Shown one piece after another: positions 59,591 to 64,000 of a stretch of DNA of 64,000 nucleotides (its first letter is position 1; each line of letters starts with the position of its first letter). The notes beneath the pieces were generated by a model that saw only the letters and a list, made by a program, of their open reading frames with translations, was not told the DNA's origin and made no database searches. The stretch is taken from positions 784,762 through 848,761 of the forward strand of contig NZ_KB913037.1 in the NCBI RefSeq assembly GCF_000384295.1, written 5' to 3'. Position numbers and translations under genes: made by a program. The stretch comes from Amycolatopsis balhimycina FH 1894 (GTDB lineage: Bacteria > Actinomycetota > Actinomycetes > Mycobacteriales > Pseudonocardiaceae).

Positions 59591-59616
59591 GGTTTCCCCG
59601 CTCCGACCTCGGGTAA
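59591..59616 (+). promoter_or_regulatory. SigB/SigF-type promoter
   Basis: GGTTT, 15 bp, GGGTAA, a full consensus match. It lies 39 bp before the decayed NADH-dehydrogenase start and probably now drives the alpha/beta-hydrolase-like gene at 59859. Confidence 0.75.
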
Positions 59617-59654
59617 TCCGTTCGGGACGAGGAGATCCGACCGGAAGGGGATCC

Positions 59655-59847
59655 ATGCGTGTCGTGATCGTCGGCGGGGGTTTCGCCGGCTACTACACGG
59701 CGAAGAGCCTGCGAAGACCTCGAAATCGTCATCCTCAACCCGACGGTGCTGGAGGCGCTGACCGGCCGCCAGACCGTCCAATGGGGACTCGTCCGCTCCG
59801 GCGCCGTGCCGCTCGACACGGACACCCCGGAACTCCCCCGACGCTGA
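59655..59847 (+). pseudogene. Remnant of an NDH-2-like NADH dehydrogenase
   Basis: ATG 59655 opens MRVVIVGGGFAGYYTAKSLR, the FAD-binding N-terminus of type II NADH dehydrogenases. After about 20 residues the frame shifts; the next frame has EDLEIVILNPT (the second strand) and then unrelated VLEALTGRQTVQWGLVRSGAV to a TGA at 59847. Most of the roughly 430-residue enzyme has been deleted. A SigF-type promoter and ribosome site remain, so it may still be transcribed. Confidence 0.7.
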
Positions 59848-59858
59848 AGGAAGGCCCG

Positions 59859-60413
59859 ATGACCGCCGCACCCGAACCCGTCCGTTCCGAAGGCCCGTCC
59901 GTGGTGACCGCCGGCGACCCGGCAGGGCCCAAGGTGATCGTCCTCGACCCGGCGGGTGCCGGAAAGCACGACGAGCTGCCCGCGACCTGGCGGCCCCTGG
60001 CGGAACGGCGGGGCATCTTCTGGTGCCGGATCACGGCCGGCGGCGCCCTGAGCGAGGCCGACGACCTCCTCGGCGACGCCGGCCCCGGCGATCCCGAGAT
60101 CACCGTCGTGGTGAGCGGCCCCTTCGCGGCGGAAGCCCTCCAGCTCGTCGAACGCCACCCGGGCGCGGCGGCGCGGCTGCTGCTGGTCGACCCGGCTTCG
60201 GACGCGTTCCTCGCCTCGGGCGACGCGTCGGCGGCCAACGAGGCCTGGCTGGCCGAGCACGACGACGTCGTCGCGAAGCTGCGCGACGCGGGCACTGACG
60301 TGCGGTTGATCGCCTCCAGCACCGAGAGCCCGGAAGACCGCGTGCCGCCGCCGCTGCCGCTCGGCCACCCCGGCGTCATCGCGGCGGTGCGCTCGGCCCT
60401 CGGCGAGAGCTAG
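59859..60413 (+). CDS. Small alpha/beta-hydrolase-like protein
   Basis: 184 aa from ATG 59859, after AAGGAAGGCCCG. Strand/turn pattern KVIVLDPAGAGKHDELPATW, ITVVVSGPFAAEALQLVERH PGAAARLLLVDPAS and TDVRLIASSTESPEDR resembles a minimal alpha/beta-hydrolase fold. The nucleophile elbow would be VSGPFA, without the usual GxSxG Ser arrangement, so catalysis is doubtful. No closer family recognised. Downstream of a SigF-type promoter. Confidence 0.6.
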   Translation: MTAAPEPVRSEGPSVVTAGDPAGPKVIVLDPAGAGKHDELPATWRPLAERRGIFWCRITAGGALSEADDLLGDAGPGDPEITVVVSGPFAAEALQLVERHPGAAARLLLVDPASDAFLASGDASAANEAWLAEHDDVVAKLRDAGTDVRLIASSTESPEDRVPPPLPLGHPGVIAAVRSALGES

Positions 60414-60417
60414 AGGC

Positions 60418-60612
60418 TCACTCGTCGTCGAAGACGGCGAGTGCCTGGCGGCGGTGCAGCAGCTCGACCGCCGCGTCCAGCCGGCGTTCGAGGTCCTTGA
60501 GCCGGAGGCGCTCATCTTGCGTCAGCCCGCCGTGGTGGAGGGCAGCGGCGCGCAGCCGGTGTTCTTCGTCGATCAGGTTGGCGATGCGATCGGTGATTTC
60601 GTGCGCTGGCAT
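60418..60612 (-). CDS. DUF2630 protein
   Basis: 64 aa from ATG 60612 (GGAGGGGAT upstream). EITDRIANLIDEEHRLRAAA and LTQDERLRLKDLERRLDAAVELLHRRQA match DUF2630, a small helical hairpin of unknown function common in actinomycetes. Its stop lies 4 bp from the stop of the convergent hydrolase-like gene. Confidence 0.85.
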   Translation of the reverse strand: MPAHEITDRIANLIDEEHRLRAAALHHGGLTQDERLRLKDLERRLDAAVELLHRRQALAVFDDE

Positions 60613-60667
60613 CGGAAATCCCCTCCTGTCCGCCCGCAGCATACGCCGCGTCGGTAGCCTCGCGTGG

Positions 60668-61663
60668 GTGATCGAGGTCGCCGAACTGGTGCGCGCCCGC
60701 GGGGCCCGGGCGAGCCTGTGCGTGCTGCGGGACGGCCGGGTCCTGATCGACCACAGCTGCGGCGGCCCGCCGGACGGGTTGTTCTGGATCTTCTCGGCGA
60801 GCAAGCCGTTCGCCGCGCTGCTGGTGCACCGGCTCGCGGTGGCCGGGGTCCTCGAGCTGGACGCGCCGGTGGCCCGGTACTGGCCGGAGTTCGCGGGCGG
60901 CGGCAAGAGCGCCGTCACGATCCGGCACGTGCTGGCGCACCGCTCCGGCTTCGCCACGGCCCGCGGCTTCGCTCTCGACGCGCTCGCCATGAGCGACTGG
61001 CCGCGCGCGGTCCAGGCGATCGAGCGGGCCACGCTGCGGTGGCGCCCCGGCGAGGTCACCGCGTACCAGCCGATCGTGTACGGCCACATCCTGGGGGAGC
61101 TGGTCCGCCGGGCGACCGGCGCCCCGGTGGCCGCGGTGCTGCGGTCGGAGGTCCTCGGCCCGCTGGGCCTTTCCGACACCCACCTCGGGCTGCCGGACCG
61201 CTTGTGGGGGCGGCACGTGCCGATCCGCGGCCACGGCCTCGGCGGCCCGCCGACCGCCCGGATGGTCAACCGCCGGTCGGTCCGCCGCGCGGTGATCCCG
61301 GCCGCCGGAATCTCGACGACAGCACGCGACCTCGCCCGCTTCTACCAGGCGTTGCTGGACGGCTTCTCCCGCGAAGCGGTCACGGAGGCCCGGCGCCCCT
61401 CGGGCGACGCGGTGCTCGACCGCACGATCGGCACGCGGATCCGCTGGGCCCACGGCTTCCAGCTCGGCGGGGCAGGCCGTCCGATGGGATCGCTGAGCGC
61501 GCGGGAGACGTTCGGGCACAACGGAAGCAACTGCTGCATCGCGTGGGCGGACCCGGGACGGCGGCTGGTGTTCGCGTACCTGACAGACCGCATCGTCGCC
61601 GGCCACAGCGCAGCAGCCCACCTGGGCGAGGTGGCGGACGCGGTGCTGAAGGCCTGCGACTGA
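60668..61663 (+). CDS. Beta-lactamase-family serine hydrolase (class C/esterase type)
   Basis: 331 aa from GTG 60668. The serine hydrolase motif SASK (in FWIFSASKPFAALLVHRLAV) supplies the Ser-x-x-Lys pair; YQPIVYGHILGELVRRATG carries the Tyr of the YxN-like motif, and HNGSNCC matches the C-terminal HxG. No signal peptide is visible, so it is probably a cytoplasmic esterase or peptidase rather than an antibiotic-degrading enzyme. TAGCCT eight bases upstream and no Shine-Dalgarno suggest a leaderless transcript. Confidence 0.88.
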   Translation: MIEVAELVRARGARASLCVLRDGRVLIDHSCGGPPDGLFWIFSASKPFAALLVHRLAVAGVLELDAPVARYWPEFAGGGKSAVTIRHVLAHRSGFATARGFALDALAMSDWPRAVQAIERATLRWRPGEVTAYQPIVYGHILGELVRRATGAPVAAVLRSEVLGPLGLSDTHLGLPDRLWGRHVPIRGHGLGGPPTARMVNRRSVRRAVIPAAGISTTARDLARFYQALLDGFSREAVTEARRPSGDAVLDRTIGTRIRWAHGFQLGGAGRPMGSLSARETFGHNGSNCCIAWADPGRRLVFAYLTDRIVAGHSAAAHLGEVADAVLKACD

Positions 61664-61719
61664 CCGGTTTCCCGGAACTCGCGTGATGGAAAGGTCGACA
61701 CCCGTGATTGAAGAGCCGA

Positions 61720-61789
61720 CACGCGTGATTGGAGGGACGACACGGCGAACTACGCTCGATCCGGCGTGTCGTCCCTCCAATCACGCGTG
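61720..61789. repeat. 25-bp palindrome of the ACGCGTGAT family
   Basis: CACGCGTGATTGGAGGGACG (from 61720) and its exact complement ending at 61789 form 25-bp arms around a 20-base loop; weaker similarity continues outward (CCCGTGATTGAAGAG / CCCGTGATCGAAGGG). The same unit occurs at 36961-36990. It lies between convergent serine hydrolase and LysR genes and could terminate both. Confidence 0.75.
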
Positions 61790-61801
61790 ATGACCCTTCG
61801 A

Positions 61802-62689
61802 TCACGGGCCGGTTCCGTCGCGGGCCAGGTCGACGAAGGTTCGCACCACCGGGGGTAGCGGGCCGGCTCGCCAGGCGAGGCCCAGGTCGATCCTCGGCGC
61901 CGGTTCCTCCAGGCGCCGCAGCACCACGCCGCGGCGGCGCAATGCCCGCGCCCGGTGTTCCGGCACCGCGGCGATGCCCGCGCCTTCGGCGACCGCGCGC
62001 ATCAGCTGCTCGTCCTCGGGTTCCTCGCGGACGATCGGCGGCAGCCCGCCCGGCCAGACCTGGCCACTGATCGCGTCGTACTGCCCGGGGCCGTTCTCCC
62101 GCGGCCAGAACACCACCGGCTCGGCGGCGATCCAGGCCCGCCGCACGCGGCCGCGGCGGCGGGTCAGCGCGTGCGTGTGCGGCAGCGCGAGCAGGACTTC
62201 CTCCGAACCGACGACGGCGACCTCGACGTCCGGGACGCTCACCGGCGGCCGCACGAAGCCGACGTCGATCTCGCCCGCCGCCAGCCGGGCCAGGTTCAGG
62301 CTGGTCCAGCCCGTCTCCAGGGCGAGTTCGACGTCCGGGTGCCGCTCGCGGTACGCCGCGACCAGGTCGCCGGCCAGCGGGCCCGGCGCCGAACGTGTGT
62401 AGGCGATCCGGAGCCGTCCGGCGTCGCCCCGGCCGGCCGCGGCGATCACGCCCCGCGCCCGGTTCAGGCGGTCGAGCAGTTCGCGGGCCTCCGCGGCGGC
62501 GACGCGCCCGGCCTCGGTCAAAACGAAACGCGGGCCCGAGCGGTCCAGCAGCGCCACACCGAGTTCGGCTTCGAACGCGCGGATCTGCTGGCTCAGCGAC
62601 GGCTGTGACACGAACAGGCGCGCGGCCGCCTTCGTGAAGTGCATCTCTTCGGCGAGCACGGCGAAGTAGTGCCATCGGCGCAGGTCCAC
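61802..62689 (-). CDS. LysR-family transcriptional regulator
   Basis: 295 aa from GTG 62689. The helix-turn-helix is WHYFAVLAEEMHFTKAAARL then FVSQPSLSQQIRAFEAELGV; the effector domain follows (LRIAYTRSAPGPLAGDLVAA, EIDVGFVRPPVSVPDVEV, GAGIAAVPEHRAR). It is divergent from the PLP decarboxylase gene, with a T-N11-A palindrome between them, the classical arrangement for control of the neighbour and of itself. Its own -10 (TATAGT) is six bases from the GTG, so the transcript is leaderless. Confidence 0.93.
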   Translation of the reverse strand: MDLRRWHYFAVLAEEMHFTKAAARLFVSQPSLSQQIRAFEAELGVALLDRSGPRFVLTEAGRVAAAEARELLDRLNRARGVIAAAGRGDAGRLRIAYTRSAPGPLAGDLVAAYRERHPDVELALETGWTSLNLARLAAGEIDVGFVRPPVSVPDVEVAVVGSEEVLLALPHTHALTRRRGRVRRAWIAAEPVVFWPRENGPGQYDAISGQVWPGGLPPIVREEPEDEQLMRAVAEGAGIAAVPEHRARALRRRGVVLRRLEEPAPRIDLGLAWRAGPLPPVVRTFVDLARDGTGP

Positions 62690-62695
62690 CCAGCC

Positions 62696-62716
62696 ACTAT
62701 AGGTCGAGCCTATGCT
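62696..62716. promoter_or_regulatory. LysR-type operator with overlapping divergent promoters
   Basis: ATAGGTCGAGCCTAT (62699-62713) is a perfect 5+5+5 palindrome of the T-N11-A type. It overlaps TATAGT (minus, 62701-62696), the -10 of the LysR gene, and TATGCT (plus, 62711-62716), a candidate -10 of the decarboxylase gene. Confidence 0.75.
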
Positions 62717-62770
62717 TTCATCGGGACGGAGTCTTGGACCCGCCGCACCGGGTGCTGCTGTCCTGGGAAC

Positions 62771-64000
62771 GTGAACCGAACCGAACGAAAACTCCGCGCC
62801 GTCTCCGCCGCGGCGGAGCAGAACCTCGTCGACCCGCTGGCCGGGTTCGTCGACCTCGACGGCCTCCGCGAGGCCGTCGAGGACCTGACCAAGGCGTTCG
62901 CGCCGCTCGGCCGCGTCCAGCACACGGTCGCCGTCAAGGCGTGCGGGCTCGCTCCGCTCCTGCGGTTCCTCGGCGGCCTCGGGGTCGACGCCGAGGTCGC
63001 GAGTCCCGGCGAGACGGCGGTCGCGGAAGCCGCCGGGCTTCGCGGCGCGCGGCTGGTGCTCGACTCCCCCGCCAAGACCACCGCCGAGCTGGCGCACGCG
63101 CTGGCCGAGGGCACCGCGGTCAACGCCGACAACTTCCAGGAGCTCGCCCGGCTCGACCGGCTGGTCGGCGCGGTACCGCCGCGGTCGGTGCTGGGTGTGC
63201 GGATCAACCCGCAGGTCGGCGCCGGCCTGATCGGGGACACCAGCACCGCCACCGCGGTGTCGAAGTTCGGCATTCCCTTGCGCGACCACGGAAACCGGGG
63301 GTTGCTGCTCGAAGCGTTCGCGTGCCGGCCGTGGCTGACCCGGCTGCACGTCCACGTCGGGTCGCAAGGCTGTCCGCCGGAGCTGATGGCCGAGGGCGTC
63401 GCCACGGTGTACGAGCTGGCCGAGGAGATCAACGCCGAAGCGGGGTACCGGCAGGTCACCAGCCTCGACCTCGGGGGCGGGCTCCCGGTGAACTTCGCCT
63501 CCGAGGAGCCCGGCCCGACCTACGCCGGCTACGTCGCGACGCTGCTCGATCGCGTCCCCGCGCTCGCCGACGGACGCTACGACTTCGTCACCGAGTTCGG
63601 CCGGTCCCTGCTGGCGAAGAGCGGCTTCCTGGTCAGCACGGTGGAGTACACGAAGGTCGCCGGTGGCAGGCCCATCGCCGTGACGCACGCGGGTGCCCAG
63701 GTGGCGGCCCGCACGGTGCTGCAGCCGGAGCACTGGCCGCTGCGGCTCGGCGCGTTCGACGCCAAGGGCACCCCGAAGCCCGGACCCGAAGTGCCGCAGG
63801 ACATCGCCGGTCCGCTGTGTTTCGCCGGCGACCTCCTCGCCCGGGAGCGCCCCCTGCCGCTGCTGGAACCCGGCGACCTCGTCGTCGCCCACGACACCGG
63901 CGCGTACTACTTCGGCGCGCACTACGCGTACAACACGCTGCCGCGCCCGGCCGTGCACGGGTTCACCGTGTCCCCGAACGGTCACGTGGAGTTCACGCCG
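62771..64000 (+). CDS. PLP fold-type III decarboxylase (diaminopimelate decarboxylase-like), cut by the window edge
   Basis: At least 410 residues from GTG 62771; the end is outside the window. The PLP-binding Lys is in HTVAVKACGLAPLLRFLGGL (consensus KAN), HVHVGSQG contains the His stacking on PLP, LDLGGGLPVNF is the phosphate-binding Gly loop, TEFGRSLLAKSG follows, and PLCFAGDLLARE carries the Cys of the dimer-contributed active site. The ACGL and CFAGD variants differ from housekeeping LysA, so it may be a specialised amino-acid decarboxylase or biosynthetic enzyme. Controlled by the divergent LysR protein. Confidence 0.88.
   Translation, partial: MNRTERKLRAVSAAAEQNLVDPLAGFVDLDGLREAVEDLTKAFAPLGRVQHTVAVKACGLAPLLRFLGGLGVDAEVASPGETAVAEAAGLRGARLVLDSPAKTTAELAHALAEGTAVNADNFQELARLDRLVGAVPPRSVLGVRINPQVGAGLIGDTSTATAVSKFGIPLRDHGNRGLLLEAFACRPWLTRLHVHVGSQGCPPELMAEGVATVYELAEEINAEAGYRQVTSLDLGGGLPVNFASEEPGPTYAGYVATLLDRVPALADGRYDFVTEFGRSLLAKSGFLVSTVEYTKVAGGRPIAVTHAGAQVAARTVLQPEHWPLRLGAFDAKGTPKPGPEVPQDIAGPLCFAGDLLARERPLPLLEPGDLVVAHDTGAYYFGAHYAYNTLPRPAVHGFTVSPNGHVEFTP

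Noticed and set aside
60668..61663. Antibiotic-resistance beta-lactamase
   Set aside because: No signal peptide and esterase-like motifs; the family is mostly peptidases and esterases.

Overview
The window is very GC-rich, strongly coding DNA with many GTG starts, coupled GTGA/ATGA gene junctions, F420-type luciferase-fold enzymes, DUF3040/DUF3618/DUF4235 proteins and SigB/SigF-type promoters. This points to a chromosome fragment from a filamentous actinomycete, most likely Amycolatopsis or a close relative in the Pseudonocardiaceae. The assignment comes from gene content only.

Layout. About 0-5.9 kb holds a minus-strand operon that resembles mycobacterial iniBAC: a repeat-rich His-tailed protein, two dynamin-like GTPases (613 and 492 aa), an acidic Pro/His-rich 415-aa protein of unknown function and an Hsp70-family ATPase that runs off the left edge. 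About 5.9-8.7 kb holds a LuxR/MalT-type AAA regulator whose 3' end is destroyed by an error-rich inverted duplication. About 9-14.9 kb has an FAD monooxygenase, cobalamin-dependent methionine synthase under an SAH riboswitch, and a luciferase-like oxidoreductase. An IS1182-family element (14.9-16.7 kb) sits in the loop of an intergenic hairpin.

From 16.7 to 44.7 kb lies a large plant-polysaccharide locus. It contains a sugar porter, GH74 xyloglucanase, a CBM2 Cip1-like protein, an aldo/keto reductase, an AGE-family epimerase/isomerase, an AA10 LPMO, a LacI regulator divergent from an orphan CebE-like lipoprotein, a GH48-GH5-GH6 cellulase operon, CebR, the CebEFG cellobiose importer, a GH1 beta-glucosidase and a sugar-acid dehydratase. 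Copies of a CebR-type operator (TGGGAGCGCTCCCA and variants) precede nearly every polysaccharide gene, so secreted enzymes, uptake and intracellular hydrolysis look like one regulon. The transporter ATPase (MsiK type) is not in the window.

From 44.7 to about 60.6 kb is a stress-response island: DUF3040, UdgX, Ku with a decayed LigD polymerase domain, two GAF-ANTAR regulators, two STAS proteins, orphan CtaD, an RsbW-like/SigF-type sigma operon, CYTH-CHAD protein, hemerythrin, SRPBCC protein, a holin-DUF3618-DUF4235 operon and DUF2630. At least ten promoters of the form GTTT-N15/16-GGGTAw, some with an imperfect -35, precede these genes. One lies upstream of the sigma operon itself. The right end carries a serine hydrolase, and a LysR regulator divergent from a PLP type-III decarboxylase cut by the window edge.

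Intergenic spaces carry two families of recurring palindromes, several of them between convergent genes, and several gene remnants (GNAT, LigD polymerase, NADH dehydrogenase).
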